DNA of 64,000 bases from Flavobacterium panici (GCF_903819335.1 NZ_CAIJDE010000044.1:265003-329002), one strand, 5' to 3'. Shown: positions 43,597 through 53,774, counted from the first letter of the stretch. Program-made: numbers and translations. Notes: a model not told the origin generated them from the letters alone.

Positions 43597-46581
43597 TTAA
43601 AAATTAAAGTTTACACCAATTGCTGTTGTTCTCGCCGGAGGTGCTGAATAAAAATCTTCTCCAATTCCGCTGTCATCTCTTCTTGCTTCAGGATCATTTC
43701 CTTCGTAGTTTGTAAAGGTTAATAAGTTAACAGCCGTAAAATAAACTCTTAAACTGCTCATTCCTAAATCTTTCAAAACATCTTTAGGAAGTGTATATCC
43801 TAAAGTTAAATTTCTTAAACGAACAAAATCGGCTTTGTCAAGGTAACGAGAAGAATCTTGTGTACCATTTGAGCCTCCAAATCTGGCTTGAGGTACATCT
43901 GTAATATCACCAGGATTCTGCCATCTGTTTAACTGATCAGCTGTTTGGTTGTCAAAATAATCAGCCGCAGTTGATTGATAAATTCCTGCTGAATTATAAA
44001 TACTCGCGCCCCATTCTCCCTGAAATGTAAAGGTAAAATCAAAACCTTTGTAAAGAATTGTGTTTGTTAAACCAGACATTAAAGTAGGGAAAGGGTTTCC
44101 TGCAATAATACGTTCTGCTTCACTATAATTTCTTGTTGTAGTACGGTCGCGTGTACCATCGGCTTTTTTAGTGTTTTTGTAAAATAAAGCATCTCCATTG
44201 TCAGGGTCAACTCCTGCATATTCAACTAAATAGAAAGATGAAATGTTTTCTCCAACTCTGTTTATATTGTATCCAACTATAATGTCTCTGTTATCGTTTG
44301 GAAGCGATTTAACCTTTGATTCATTTGTTGTCAAATTAAAACTCGTATTCCATTTAAAGTTTTCTGTATCAATATTTTTAGTGTTGATAGTAAGTTCAAA
44401 ACCATTACTTCTTATTTTTCCAATATTTTTATTGATAGAAGCCGCTCCGGAACTTATTGGTAACGGAACTTCAAATAATAATCCGTCAGTATCTTTTTGG
44501 TAATAATCTGCTTCGATTGAAAATCGGTCTATAAAACCAATTTCAACACCAAAATCTGTTTGAGCTGATTTTTCCCAAGTCAAATCATCATTTCCAGGCT
44601 GATCAAATGTAAGACCTGATTTTAAGTTATAAGGATTTGGTCTGTAAAGCTGACGAGAAGCAAAATTCCCGATTTCAGCATTTCCTAATTTACCCCAGCT
44701 TCCTTTTATTTTTAAGTTGGAAATAGCTTTACTATCCTTTAAAAACTCTTCTTGCGAAATAACCCATCCGGCAGAGAAGGCTGGAAAAACTCCAAATCGT
44801 TCATTTTTTCCAAAACGAGATGAACCATCACGACGAATACTCGCTTTTAAAAGATATTTATTCTGGAAAGAATAATTCAATCTTCCAAATTGAGAAACAA
44901 ACGCATAATCCGTTTCATTTCCGTGACCTTCATTTACTTCAGCTCCACCGTCAACAGTTTGAAAATCATCGCTTGAGAAATAAATACTGTTTACATCCTG
45001 ATATCTTCTGTTGTATTTGTTGAATTCCATACCAGCTACAACGTTAAAAGTATGTTTTTCTGCAAATGTTTTATCAAATGTAAAATAGTTACTCGAAACA
45101 TAATTTTCTGTATTTACAGAAGTCGCAAATACAGCTCCGTCTGTGGCCATAAAAGGAGCGTTTTTACCTTGCCAGTAATCTTCTGTTTGTGATAAAAGAT
45201 CGTATGAGAAATCAGAATTAAATTTTAATGAATTAAGGATTCTAAATTCAGCAAAAAGTTTACCTGTAAGTCTGCGCATAATCGTTTTCCAGAACGTATT
45301 ATCTTTTGCTAAAAGGTAGTTTGAATATTCTGTATTAGGGTTTGCACTTCCGTCTTCTAATCTTGCAGGCGAAATTGGCGCCTGAGCAACAGATTGAAGT
45401 GGAGAAGAAAATGAATTATCATCCTGAACCCTGTGAATTAAAGATCTCGAAAAACCAAGGTTCATTCCTAAAGTTAAACGATCTGTAACTTTATGTGATA
45501 CGTTTGTTCTCGCTGTAAATCTTTCTAAAGTATTACTGTCAACAATACCAGTTGTATTATTGTATGCACCAGAAAAGAAATACTTTGTTTTTTCATCTCC
45601 TCCAGAAGCAGAAAAATCAGCATCTGTAGTATAACCTGTTCTTAAAGCAATATCCTGCCAGTTTGTATCGACTTCACCATTTCTCCAGTCCGTTCCCTGA
45701 GATAGATATTCTAACTCATCTTCAACAGATTCTAAGTCGTTAACGTTTCTTCCGGCTTCCTGCAATAATTCAACGTATTGTTTTGCATTAAGCCATTTTC
45801 TTTTATGGGTAGCCTCACTAACTCCTTGCGAAAGGTTTACCGTAAAAGTTCCTTTTCCTTCACGGCCTTTTTTAGTAGTAATTAAAACAACTCCGTTTGC
45901 TCCACGTGCACCATAAATTGCTGCCGAAGACGCATCTTTTAAAACGTCTATAGATTCAATTTCATTAGTACTTAAAGTCAATAACGGGTTGGTTGGCGCA
46001 CCGTTGCTTGATTCATCATCATTAATTAACGGAATTCCGTCAAGAACATACAAAGGCTGCGTGCCTGCACTAATACTCGCCGCACCACGCACACGAATAT
46101 TAATACCTCCGTCGACCTTACCGTTTGTCTGTGTAATTTGAACTCCGGCCAGTTTACCTACCAAAGCATTTTGTACGTTTGAAACCGGAATCTGCTGGAT
46201 ATCTTTTGCAGTTACACGCGCGATATTATCCGTTAGATTTCTTTTCGATTGTGTTCCGTAACCTACAACAACTACGGTTTCAAGTTCATTTTGAACTTCA
46301 TCGAGTTGGATTGTAATATTATTAGAAGCAGGAACTTCTACAGTTTTATAACTTACATAAGTTACAACCAATATTTCGCCTTTTTTAGCGGCGATTTTAA
46401 AAAGACCGTCAAAATCAGTTTGAGCACTGATATTTTTTCCCTGTACTACAATATTTGCTCCGGGAATTGGCAGGCCTTTTTTATCTGTTACTTTTCCGGA
46501 AATTGATTCTTGTGCTGCAGCTATTTGTACAAATAGTAAAAACAACCACAAGCAATGTTTTAATTTAATTTTCATATTCAT
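43597..46581 (-). CDS. SusC/RagA-family TonB-dependent transporter
   Basis: This 994-residue outer-membrane transporter has a signal peptide (KHCLWLFLLFVQIAAAQ), the N-terminal DUF4480-like sandwich (GKVTDKKGLPIPGANIVVQG), the plug (ELETVVVVGYGTQSKRNLTD, IESIDVLKDASSAAIYGARG) and a long barrel ending in IGVNFNF. It works with the SusD lipoprotein encoded 11 bp downstream. Its start is 336 bp from the desulfurase stop, behind that operon's terminator, so it is a separate unit. The context suggests uptake of sulfur-containing or sulfated compounds. Confidence 0.95.
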   Translation of the reverse strand: MNMKIKLKHCLWLFLLFVQIAAAQESISGKVTDKKGLPIPGANIVVQGKNISAQTDFDGLFKIAAKKGEILVVTYVSYKTVEVPASNNITIQLDEVQNELETVVVVGYGTQSKRNLTDNIARVTAKDIQQIPVSNVQNALVGKLAGVQITQTNGKVDGGINIRVRGAASISAGTQPLYVLDGIPLINDDESSNGAPTNPLLTLSTNEIESIDVLKDASSAAIYGARGANGVVLITTKKGREGKGTFTVNLSQGVSEATHKRKWLNAKQYVELLQEAGRNVNDLESVEDELEYLSQGTDWRNGEVDTNWQDIALRTGYTTDADFSASGGDEKTKYFFSGAYNNTTGIVDSNTLERFTARTNVSHKVTDRLTLGMNLGFSRSLIHRVQDDNSFSSPLQSVAQAPISPARLEDGSANPNTEYSNYLLAKDNTFWKTIMRRLTGKLFAEFRILNSLKFNSDFSYDLLSQTEDYWQGKNAPFMATDGAVFATSVNTENYVSSNYFTFDKTFAEKHTFNVVAGMEFNKYNRRYQDVNSIYFSSDDFQTVDGGAEVNEGHGNETDYAFVSQFGRLNYSFQNKYLLKASIRRDGSSRFGKNERFGVFPAFSAGWVISQEEFLKDSKAISNLKIKGSWGKLGNAEIGNFASRQLYRPNPYNLKSGLTFDQPGNDDLTWEKSAQTDFGVEIGFIDRFSIEADYYQKDTDGLLFEVPLPISSGAASINKNIGKIRSNGFELTINTKNIDTENFKWNTSFNLTTNESKVKSLPNDNRDIIVGYNINRVGENISSFYLVEYAGVDPDNGDALFYKNTKKADGTRDRTTTRNYSEAERIIAGNPFPTLMSGLTNTILYKGFDFTFTFQGEWGASIYNSAGIYQSTAADYFDNQTADQLNRWQNPGDITDVPQARFGGSNGTQDSSRYLDKADFVRLRNLTLGYTLPKDVLKDLGMSSLRVYFTAVNLLTFTNYEGNDPEARRDDSGIGEDFYSAPPARTTAIGVNFNF

Positions 46582-46810
46582 TTCGTTTAAATTAGTCTCT
46601 CAAATATCCTAATTTAATGTTAATTTTTAGCGATAATTTAACACTAAAAATAACAATTACAACCAGTTTTGTGATATTGATAACTTTTCTATACGTGTTT
46701 GTTGGTTTTTGATGAAAATTGTTTGATTTTTTGATAAAAATGTAAGGCAGAATAATTTCGTTAAAAAAAGTACTGTTTTTTTATCGCCAAAAAGCGTAGT
46801 TTTAATAAAA
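46582..46810 (-). other. Upstream region of the second SusC gene
   Basis: AT-rich, with a GGATATTTG sequence about 40 bp before the ATG as the best, imperfect, -7 match. No ORF or convincing riboswitch fold is seen. Confidence 0.4.
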
Positions 46811-46910
46811 AAAGCGACTGTTATAAAACAATCGCTTTCAGGGTATAATTACTTAAAATATCAAAAAAAGCAATTATCTTTTTGAGAGAATGTATCAATT
46901 GCATTCTCTC
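46811..46910 (-). terminator. Two hairpins ending the encapsulin-desulfurase operon
   Basis: The hairpin GAGAGAATG ... CATTCTCTC (46884-46910) lies just past the desulfurase stop. A second hairpin, AAAGCGA ... TCGCTTT at 46811-46838, is followed on the minus strand by seven T residues and is the likely true terminator. Confidence 0.75.
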
Positions 46911-46917
46911 TATTTTT

Positions 46918-48849
46918 TTAGAATCTAACTTTTTTAAGTTCCCAAATGGTTTTAATAAAAGTATCGACATCTTCGGTTGTATTATAAAATGCTAATGAAG
47001 GACGAACTGTTGTTTCGACTCCCATTCGGCGTAAAATAGGCTGTGCACAATGATGTCCGGTTCTTACAGCAACACCTTCTTTATTTAAAGCTTGTCCAAC
47101 CTGATCGTTTGAATAACCTTGTAAATTAAAAGACAATACACTTGCTTTATCTTTTGCAGTTCCAATTAATCGTACACCCGGAATTTCTTTTAAAAGTCTT
47201 GTGGCATATTCTAACAAATAATGCTCGTATTGACCAATAGCTTCAATTCCTAATTTGGTTACATAATCAATTGCGGCACCAAGGCCAATGGCATCGGCGA
47301 TATTTCCTGTTCCGGCTTCAAAACGATTCGGTGCTTTGTGGTATTTTATTTCCTCAAAAGTTACGTCCTGAATCATATTTCCGCCAGATTGATACGGCTG
47401 CATTTCGTTTAGTAAATCTTCTTTTCCGTATAATGCTCCAATTCCCGTTGGACCAAATAATTTATGTCCTGAGAAAACCAGCCAATCCGGATTTAAATGC
47501 TGCAAATCAACTTTCATGTGCGAAACCGATTGTGCGCCGTCGATCAAAACTTTTGCTCCGGCAGCGTGTGCCATTTCCACTATTTTTTTCGCCGGAGTTA
47601 CCGTTCCCAATGCATTTGAAACTTGTGTAAAAGCAACCAAACGTGTTTTAGAATTCAGCAGTTTTGCATATTCATCCAGCAGAATCTGACCGTCGTCGTC
47701 AACAGGAATTACCCTTAATTTCAAGCCTTTTTTATCAGCAAGACGTTTCCACGGAACGATATTCGCATGATGTTCCAGATTACTCACAATAATTTCATCT
47801 CCCGAATTTAAATTCTGTTCGCCCCAAGTCGAAGCTACCAGATTTATTCCTTCTGTTGCGCCTCTCACAAAAACAATTTCGTTTACAGAAGAAGCATTTA
47901 AAAAAGCTTTTACTTTTTCACGAGCCGCTTCATAAGCATCAGATGCGCGGGCAGCTAATTCATGTGCCGCACGATGAATATTTGAATTTTCATGTTCATA
48001 GAAATACGCAATTCGATCAATTACCGATTGTGGTTTCTGAGTTGTTGCCGCATTATCAAACCAAACTAATGGCTTTCCGTTTACGGTTTCTCTTAAAATC
48101 GGAAAATCCTTTTTTACCAATGCAGCATCAAAATTATGTCCTTTAAAAAGATTGATTTCTTTATGTTCGAATGAATTTCCAACAATGATATCTGTACTTC
48201 TTTTATCAAAAGCAAAAGGATTCTGATCTAAAAAATAGTATGAATTTGCTACTTCATTTCCGTTTAACGGAAAATCTTCACGTTTCTTAAACTGTGTATC
48301 AACCGATGCCAAAGCAGCCTGTAATTCGATCTCAAAAGAAGAATTCTCTGTTTGAAATGGCAAATATTGATGGTTCAATGAAAACCCCGAAAAAAGACTT
48401 TCTTCATTAAGTTGTGGAGATTTTCCGTTTTTCAAATTAATATCATGAAATCCGGTATGCGGATCATTGATATTTAAATCATGGTTTTCCTGAACTCCTG
48501 AAGATGAATTTCTGTTTTGCGGATCAAAGCCTGCTCCGGCATTTGGGTACAAAGCTGAAGCTCCATTTCCGTAATTTATTACAGATGGAGAAGCTCCAAA
48601 TCCGCTAAATGCAGGTGGCGCAGGCGGTGTACTCGACGGACTTACTACTGGAAACTGACCAAACTGATCAACATTTCCGGCGTGCAAAATCGTTTCTGCA
48701 ATCTTTGTCGCACGAGGATGTTCGGCTTTATCCGGACTTAATGAGATTTCTTTTGGAAATTCATTCGGTAAAGCTTTAAACAACTCGTTTGCTAAATTTT
48801 GCAAATCGTCGATGTTTGGTAAACCGTTGTTGTTAATATTTGTACTCAT
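46918..48849 (-). CDS. Family 2A encapsulin cargo cysteine desulfurase
   Basis: This 643-residue protein joins a disordered cargo-loading region (about residues 1-237) to a SufS-type cysteine desulfurase. The N-terminus holds GLPNIDDLQNLANELFKALP, and the following Pro/Ser/Gly/Asn-rich stretches are typical of Family 2A encapsulin cargo. The catalytic part has VWFDNAATTQKPQ, HHANIVPW, VLIDGAQSVSHMKVD, the PLP-binding Lys463 in FSGHKLFGPTG and Cys601 in VRTGHHCAQPILRRMG. It releases sulfur from cysteine as a persulfide. Its ATG overlaps the end of the shell gene by 17 bp, so the two are translationally coupled. Free SufS proteins are only about 400 residues, so the extension is the key sign of encapsulation. 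Confidence 0.95.
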   Translation of the reverse strand: MSTNINNNGLPNIDDLQNLANELFKALPNEFPKEISLSPDKAEHPRATKIAETILHAGNVDQFGQFPVVSPSSTPPAPPAFSGFGASPSVINYGNGASALYPNAGAGFDPQNRNSSSGVQENHDLNINDPHTGFHDINLKNGKSPQLNEESLFSGFSLNHQYLPFQTENSSFEIELQAALASVDTQFKKREDFPLNGNEVANSYYFLDQNPFAFDKRSTDIIVGNSFEHKEINLFKGHNFDAALVKKDFPILRETVNGKPLVWFDNAATTQKPQSVIDRIAYFYEHENSNIHRAAHELAARASDAYEAAREKVKAFLNASSVNEIVFVRGATEGINLVASTWGEQNLNSGDEIIVSNLEHHANIVPWKRLADKKGLKLRVIPVDDDGQILLDEYAKLLNSKTRLVAFTQVSNALGTVTPAKKIVEMAHAAGAKVLIDGAQSVSHMKVDLQHLNPDWLVFSGHKLFGPTGIGALYGKEDLLNEMQPYQSGGNMIQDVTFEEIKYHKAPNRFEAGTGNIADAIGLGAAIDYVTKLGIEAIGQYEHYLLEYATRLLKEIPGVRLIGTAKDKASVLSFNLQGYSNDQVGQALNKEGVAVRTGHHCAQPILRRMGVETTVRPSLAFYNTTEDVDTFIKTIWELKKVRF

Positions 48850-49753
48850 GATACTTTCCTATTTCTACATCTTCTAAAACAGCAATAGCATCATCTACCA
48901 AAATAGCCAAAGAACAATAAAGAGATACTAAATAAGAAGCAATGGCTCTTTCGTTAATCCCCATAAAACGAACTGATAATCCAGGAGATTGTTCGCCTTG
49001 TAATCCCGGCTGAATTAATCCGATAACGCCCTGACGGCTTTCACCTGTTCTTAAAAGAATAATTTTTGATTTTCCTTTTACGATTGGTAATTTATCAGAT
49101 GGAATAAGCGGAATTCCTCTCCATGTTAAAAATTGTGATCCAAATAAAGAAGTTGTTGGGGGCGGAACTCCACGACGTGTACATTCGCGTCCAAAAGCTG
49201 CAATTGCTAAAGGATGTAAAAGAAAAAAACCTGGTTCTTTCCACACTTTTGTCAACAATTCATCTAAATCATCCGGAGTTGGTGCGCCCGTTCTTGTTTT
49301 TATAATTTGAGAAGGAGCAACGTTGCTTAATAATCCATAATCTTTATTATTGATTAATTCGCTTTCCTGACGTTCTTTAATAGTTTCGATAGCTAAACGA
49401 AGCTGTTCTGAAATCTGGTTGTATGGTTTGCTGTATAAATCAGAAACACGCGTATGTACATCAACAATTGTTTGTACGGCAGCCAGATTGTATTCTCTCG
49501 GATTTTCGATATAATCAACGAAAGTATTTGGTAAAACTCTTTCATCGCGTGCCGAACAATCTACTTCGATATGATTGGCATTTTTTACTTTATTCAAACG
49601 AAATACACCCGATTCTACCGGAACCCAATGTAGTAAATGCGTTAACCAGCGTGGAGTAATAGTTCCAATTTGAGGAACGGTACGAGTTGCAATTGCTAAC
49701 TGTCTTGCAGCAACATCGCCTAATGCGGTCTGTTGTTTTTCTAATTCTGCCAT
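48833..49753 (-). CDS. Family 2A encapsulin shell protein
   Basis: This 306-residue protein is the HK97-fold shell of a Family 2A (SrpI-type) nanocompartment. Matching segments include LAIATRTVPQIGTITPRWLT, the LPNTFVDYIENPREYNLAAV region, FLTWRGIPLIPSDKLPIV and the C-terminal FMGINERAIASYLVSLYCSL. There is no cyclic-nucleotide-binding domain, which separates it from Family 2B. Sixty copies are expected to form a shell around the desulfurase cargo. Published work on relatives links these shells to sulfur starvation and to storage of elemental sulfur. The gene lies 105 bp after cysteine synthase with no terminator between, so it is likely in that operon. Confidence 0.95.
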   Translation of the reverse strand: MAELEKQQTALGDVAARQLAIATRTVPQIGTITPRWLTHLLHWVPVESGVFRLNKVKNANHIEVDCSARDERVLPNTFVDYIENPREYNLAAVQTIVDVHTRVSDLYSKPYNQISEQLRLAIETIKERQESELINNKDYGLLSNVAPSQIIKTRTGAPTPDDLDELLTKVWKEPGFFLLHPLAIAAFGRECTRRGVPPPTTSLFGSQFLTWRGIPLIPSDKLPIVKGKSKIILLRTGESRQGVIGLIQPGLQGEQSPGLSVRFMGINERAIASYLVSLYCSLAILVDDAIAVLEDVEIGKYHEYKY

Positions 49754-49858
49754 AGTTTTAAGGTTTTTCGGTTAATTATTTTATTTTTATTCAATTCTAA
49801 GATTTATTTCTTAAAATTACGGGTTTTATTTTATTGTAAGATTTTGATTTGTTGTTTT

Positions 49859-50779
49859 TTAGGAGAAAAAATCGAATAATTCTTCAACAGAAAGATAACG
49901 TTCTCCGGTGTCATAATTAAAAGTCAGGATTACGGCATCTTCGGGAATATTTTTCAGTTTTTTAGAAACGGCAGCTAATGCAGCTCCGGTCGAAATTCCT
50001 CCAAAAATCCCTTCTTCCTTGGTTAATTTTTTTGCGAATGAAAAAGCGTCATTTTTTTCGATAGTAACAATTTCATCAATATATTCTCTGTTAAAAACTT
50101 CGGGAATAAATCCGGCACCAATTCCCTGTAATGGGTGAGGAGCAGGAATTCCACCACTTAAAACGGGAGAAAGTGCTGGCTCAACGGCAATCGTTTTTAA
50201 ATTGGGAAAATGCTGTTTTAATATTTTAGAAACTCCGGTAATGTGACCGCCTGTTCCAACGCCGGTAATTAGATAATCAATTCCGTCCGGGAAATCGGCT
50301 AGGATTTCCTGTGCCGTTGTTCTTTCATGAACCGCAACATTTGCAGGATTTGTAAATTGCGAAGGCAGAAAAGAGTTTTTAATTGTTGAAGCCAGTTCAT
50401 TTGCTTTTTCAACCGCGCCAGAAGTTCCTTTTTCTCTCGGCGTCAAAACATATTCAGCACCATACGCTTCAATAATTTTTCGGCGTTCCACGCTCATCGA
50501 TTCCGGCATTACAATAATTACTTTGTAACCTTTTACGGCTGCCACAAGCGAAAGTCCAATTCCGGTATTTCCGGATGTTGGTTCAATAATAATTGAATCA
50601 GGATTTAAAAGTCCTTTTTTCTCCGCATCTTCAATCATTGCCAGCGCAATTCTGTCTTTGATACTCGATCCCGGATTTGCTTTTTCTAATTTAATCCATA
50701 CCTCGTGGGTTTTAAAAAGCTTGTTGAGCTTGATGTGCGGCGTATTGCCAATGGTTTCTAAAATGTTCTGATATTTCAT
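49859..50779 (-). CDS. cysK: Cysteine synthase (O-acetylserine sulfhydrylase)
   Basis: I use the ATG at 50779 ([18 protein letters not shown], 306 residues), as the family starts there; an ATG eight codons upstream is possible. It makes cysteine from O-acetylserine and sulfide. The PLP lysine is Lys41 in [14 protein letters not shown]. The phosphate-binding loop is [12 protein letters not shown], the substrate loop [10 protein letters not shown], and [12 protein letters not shown] follows near the end. The [17 protein letters not shown] stretch is typical of CysK. It is downstream of serine O-acetyltransferase and upstream of the encapsulin, so the operon runs from O-acetylserine to cysteine to desulfurase. 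Confidence 0.94.
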   Translation of the reverse strand: MKYQNILETIGNTPHIKLNKLFKTHEVWIKLEKANPGSSIKDRIALAMIEDAEKKGLLNPDSIIIEPTSGNTGIGLSLVAAVKGYKVIIVMPESMSVERRKIIEAYGAEYVLTPREKGTSGAVEKANELASTIKNSFLPSQFTNPANVAVHERTTAQEILADFPDGIDYLITGVGTGGHITGVSKILKQHFPNLKTIAVEPALSPVLSGGIPAPHPLQGIGAGFIPEVFNREYIDEIVTIEKNDAFSFAKKLTKEEGIFGGISTGAALAAVSKKLKNIPEDAVILTFNYDTGERYLSVEELFDFFS

Positions 50780-50826
50780 GTGTTTGATATTTTTATGCTT
50801 CAATTATTGAGTAATTTAAACACTTT

Positions 50827-50930
50827 TTTGTCATTCCGAGGAACGAGGAATCGCACTAGTAATTCCGCAAACAAAATCGCCAATCTTTGTAGATATCCGA
50901 GTGCGATTCCTCGTTCCTCGGAATGACAAA
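50827..50930. repeat. Palindromic repeat inside the sulfur operon
   Basis: TTTGTCATTCCGAGGAACGA at the left and its exact complement at the right enclose about 40 bp. It lies between the acetyltransferase and cysteine synthase genes. As an RNA hairpin it could stabilise or process the operon transcript. Confidence 0.85.
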
Positions 50931-50987
50931 CTTTGTGTTTTGACAAAGTTTACAAGACGGTTTATGTGTTAAAAAATTATACTCAAT

Positions 50988-51812
50988 TTAAATAGAATAA
51001 AAAATGGGTTCGGGAAAAGGATTATTGTCCTTAACCTTCATCTCATTTTTATGGTAAACAACCGAATTGGAAGGCACAGAATACGTCAGCCATACATTTC
51101 CTCCAATAATAGAATCTCTGCCTACAGTTGTTTGTCCGCCAAGAATTGTGCTGTTGGCGTAAATAATAACGTTGTCTTCAATTGTAGGATGCCTTTTGAT
51201 AAAAGCTTCCTCTTTTTTAACGCTCAAAGCACCAAGCGTAACGCCTTGATAAATTTGAACATTATTGCCAATAATTGTGGTTTCGCCAATAACGATTCCG
51301 GTGCCGTGATCAATCGCAAAATCATTTCCTATTTTGGCACCCGGATGAATTTCTATGCTGGTTTTAATATGCGCGTATTCTGAAATTGTTCTGGCTAATA
51401 ATTTTAAATCCTGCTTCCAAAGCTGATGAGAAAATCGATAAACGGCAATAGCGAAAAAACCTGGATACGAATATAATACTTCTTCTAAAGATTTGGCTGC
51501 AGGATCTTTTGCAAAAATAGTTTGAGCGTCATTCAACGCTTTTTTATGTAAATAGGGCAGGGCTTCAAAAAAGGTTTCCGTCTGCCTTTTGGTATTTTGA
51601 TTTTTAGGAGCAAAGTCTAAAACAAGCTCGTCAAATTGTTTTTCTAATCCATCAAATTTATTTTCAATAATCGCCACAATACCGTAGGATTTTGAAGTAT
51701 TCGAAAACAAAATCGAAAACAATTCATCTATAAACTGATGGATTAATTTCTTTTCAGGAAGTATTAATAATTCCTGATGCTGTCTTGCAATTTCCTGATA
51801 AAATGAATTCAT
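50988..51812 (-). CDS. cysE: Serine O-acetyltransferase (EpsC/CysE type)
   Basis: This 274-residue enzyme acetylates serine from acetyl-CoA, the first step to cysteine. A helical N-terminal part is followed by a left-handed beta helix. The motifs are SIEIHPGAKIGNDFAIDHGT (catalytic Asp168-His169, His156), GIVIGETTIIGNNVQIYQGV and TLGALS. The C-terminus is PEPIFYSI. A terminal isoleucine is what inserts into the cysteine synthase active site in the cysteine synthase complex, so the two neighbours may bind each other. It follows the sulfatase gene by 31 bp. Serine acetyltransferase genes are common partners of Family 2A encapsulins. Confidence 0.93.
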   Translation of the reverse strand: MNSFYQEIARQHQELLILPEKKLIHQFIDELFSILFSNTSKSYGIVAIIENKFDGLEKQFDELVLDFAPKNQNTKRQTETFFEALPYLHKKALNDAQTIFAKDPAAKSLEEVLYSYPGFFAIAVYRFSHQLWKQDLKLLARTISEYAHIKTSIEIHPGAKIGNDFAIDHGTGIVIGETTIIGNNVQIYQGVTLGALSVKKEEAFIKRHPTIEDNVIIYANSTILGGQTTVGRDSIIGGNVWLTYSVPSNSVVYHKNEMKVKDNNPFPEPIFYSI

Positions 51813-51843
51813 ATTGATTTAATTTTATGGTTAGAAAATAATT

Positions 51844-53499
51844 TTATTTTTTTAACGCCGCACCGCCTGGCATTGTTTCTGGTTTTAGTTTGAATTTGCT
51901 GTATTCAACCACTCCGGTTTTGTCAGCCCATTCAAAATAAGAAGCCGAAAGGTTGTTTACAATTCCCGGGTTTTGCTGAGCGACATTTGTCGTTTCGCCT
52001 CGGTCTTTTTCAAGATCGTATAATTCCCATTCGTAAGAAGGATAAATGGAAACCAATTTCCATTTTCCGTCGCGAACAGCTCTGTTTCCTGCTCTTTCCC
52101 AAAATAATGGTGCGCCTCTATCGACCTGTGAAACATTATTAAATAAAACAGGCAACAAACTTTTTCCAACCAAAGCGTTTGTCGTCACACCATTATATTC
52201 TTTTGGGTAATCTATTCCGGCTAGTTCATAGAAAGTAGGAGCGAGGTCAATAATATGTCCGGTTCCTTTTTCGATTCTGCCTGCTTTTATTTTGGATGGA
52301 AACCAAGCAATAAACGGAGAACTGAAACCGCCTTCGTGCATATTATTTTTATATTGCTGCAATGGTGTATTCGATAAATAAGCCCAGTTTTGTTCCTGAT
52401 AGTCAAATGAACCCGAAGTTCCAACTGGTCCATCATTTCGAACCAAGCCTCTTCCAAGCGGATTATAGGTATTAAATCCGCCCTGAGCGCCATTGTCTGA
52501 AATGAAAACAATCAACGTGTTTTTGTCTTTTTTAAGCGCTTTTAATTTGTCCAGAACTTTGCCAACGTTTTGATCCATATTGTCGACCATTGCGGCGTAT
52601 ACTTCCATTTTAGCTTTCCAGAATTGTTTTTCGTCGTAGCTTAACTTATTCCATTCCGGAACTTCAGGATCTCTTGGCGATATAGTTTGATCGGCAGGTA
52701 AAATCCCGCTGGCTTTTAGTTTCTGGATTCTCTTTTCTCTTAAAACATCCCAGCCTTCATCAAATTTCCCTCTGTATTTGGCAATATCAACAGGTTTTGC
52801 CTGCAGCGGCCAGTGTGGCGCCGTAAAAGCCAGATATAAAAAGAAAGGTTTATTTTCTTTGTTTTGCTCATCAAGGAAAGTGACGGCATTATTTCCTATT
52901 TCATCTGTAAAATAATACGAATCGTCTTTTGGATGTAATTCTTCATTATTGCGGATTAATTTTACCGGATATGGTGTTTTTCCAAACGGAAGTGGTTTTG
53001 TATCAAAATAATTCGATGCTCCTTTTAAGATTCCGTAAAACTTATCAAAACCTCTTTGATTTGGCCATTGCGCCTGATCTTCAGAACCTACGTGCCATTT
53101 TCCCGATAAAAGCGTGCTGTAACCACCAGAACGGAAAACTTCTCCCAATGTCAAAGATTCTTTATTTAAATAACCCTGATAAGCCGGTAAACCTAAATTA
53201 ACATCAAAAAATCCAACTCCGGCTTTATGCTGATATTGTCCGGTTAGGAGGGAAGCGCGTGTTGGCGCACAAATTGAGTTATTGTAAAATTCGCGTAAGC
53301 GTAAACCTTCTGTAGCTAGCTTATCGAGATTTGGTGTTTTAATTTCGGAACCATAATTTCCTAAATCTGAATACCCCATATCGTCAACCAAAATCAAAAT
53401 AATATTGGGTTTTGATTCTGTTTGAGCATGTAACTCGTGAGAAGTTACAACTCCGGTTAAGAGAATAGAAAAAAGAAGTTTTGTAATTTTTGTATTCAT
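51844..53499 (-). CDS. Type I sulfatase, first gene of the sulfur operon
   Basis: I start this gene at MNTKITKLLFSILLTGVVTS (ATG at 53499, 551 residues), which gives a clean signal peptide ending LHAQ. An in-frame ATG at 53601 would place the leader hairpin inside the gene. It is a formylglycine sulfatase: the metal motif NIILILVDDMGYSDLG, the catalytic Cys77 in CAPTRASLLTGQ (to be converted to formylglycine), GKWHVG, and FISDNGAQGG. It hydrolyses sulfate esters in the periplasm. It belongs to the aryl-sulfatase type, but the substrate is not known. No maturase gene (FGE or anSME) lies in the window. It is first in the operon with cysE, cysK, the shell and the desulfurase. Confidence 0.93.
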   Translation of the reverse strand: MNTKITKLLFSILLTGVVTSHELHAQTESKPNIILILVDDMGYSDLGNYGSEIKTPNLDKLATEGLRLREFYNNSICAPTRASLLTGQYQHKAGVGFFDVNLGLPAYQGYLNKESLTLGEVFRSGGYSTLLSGKWHVGSEDQAQWPNQRGFDKFYGILKGASNYFDTKPLPFGKTPYPVKLIRNNEELHPKDDSYYFTDEIGNNAVTFLDEQNKENKPFFLYLAFTAPHWPLQAKPVDIAKYRGKFDEGWDVLREKRIQKLKASGILPADQTISPRDPEVPEWNKLSYDEKQFWKAKMEVYAAMVDNMDQNVGKVLDKLKALKKDKNTLIVFISDNGAQGGFNTYNPLGRGLVRNDGPVGTSGSFDYQEQNWAYLSNTPLQQYKNNMHEGGFSSPFIAWFPSKIKAGRIEKGTGHIIDLAPTFYELAGIDYPKEYNGVTTNALVGKSLLPVLFNNVSQVDRGAPLFWERAGNRAVRDGKWKLVSIYPSYEWELYDLEKDRGETTNVAQQNPGIVNNLSASYFEWADKTGVVEYSKFKLKPETMPGGAALKK

Positions 53500-53560
53500 T
53501 GCAATGTACTTTTTGTCGTTTGTTTTTTTGTTTTTGTAAGTGATAAATGTTCTTAAAATC

Positions 53561-53590
53561 AGGTCATTTCTGTTGCCGCAGAAATGACCT
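53561..53590 (-). promoter_or_regulatory. Perfect leader hairpin upstream of the sulfur operon
   Basis: AGGTCATTTCTG and CAGAAATGACCT pair exactly over 12 bp with a 6-nt loop. The stem ends 61 nt before the sulfatase ATG, and on the minus strand GATTTTAAG follows. It may be a weak intrinsic terminator or a translational control hairpin. Its position, after a cysteine-codon leader ORF, suggests attenuation. Confidence 0.55.
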
Positions 53591-53774
53591 TTGGTAATCA
53601 AAAAGAATGTTAGTTTGTCGTCTCTATTTTCATTTTTGATTTAGTATAACGTGATATCTTCTGAGGCAAAAGCATCAAAGGAATATTTCAATAAAATTTG
53701 GGAATAAACACAGTTCGATTTATAGTTTCCGTTTTTAATTTTAAACCGATTCAAAGCGAACGTATAAGGAAGAA

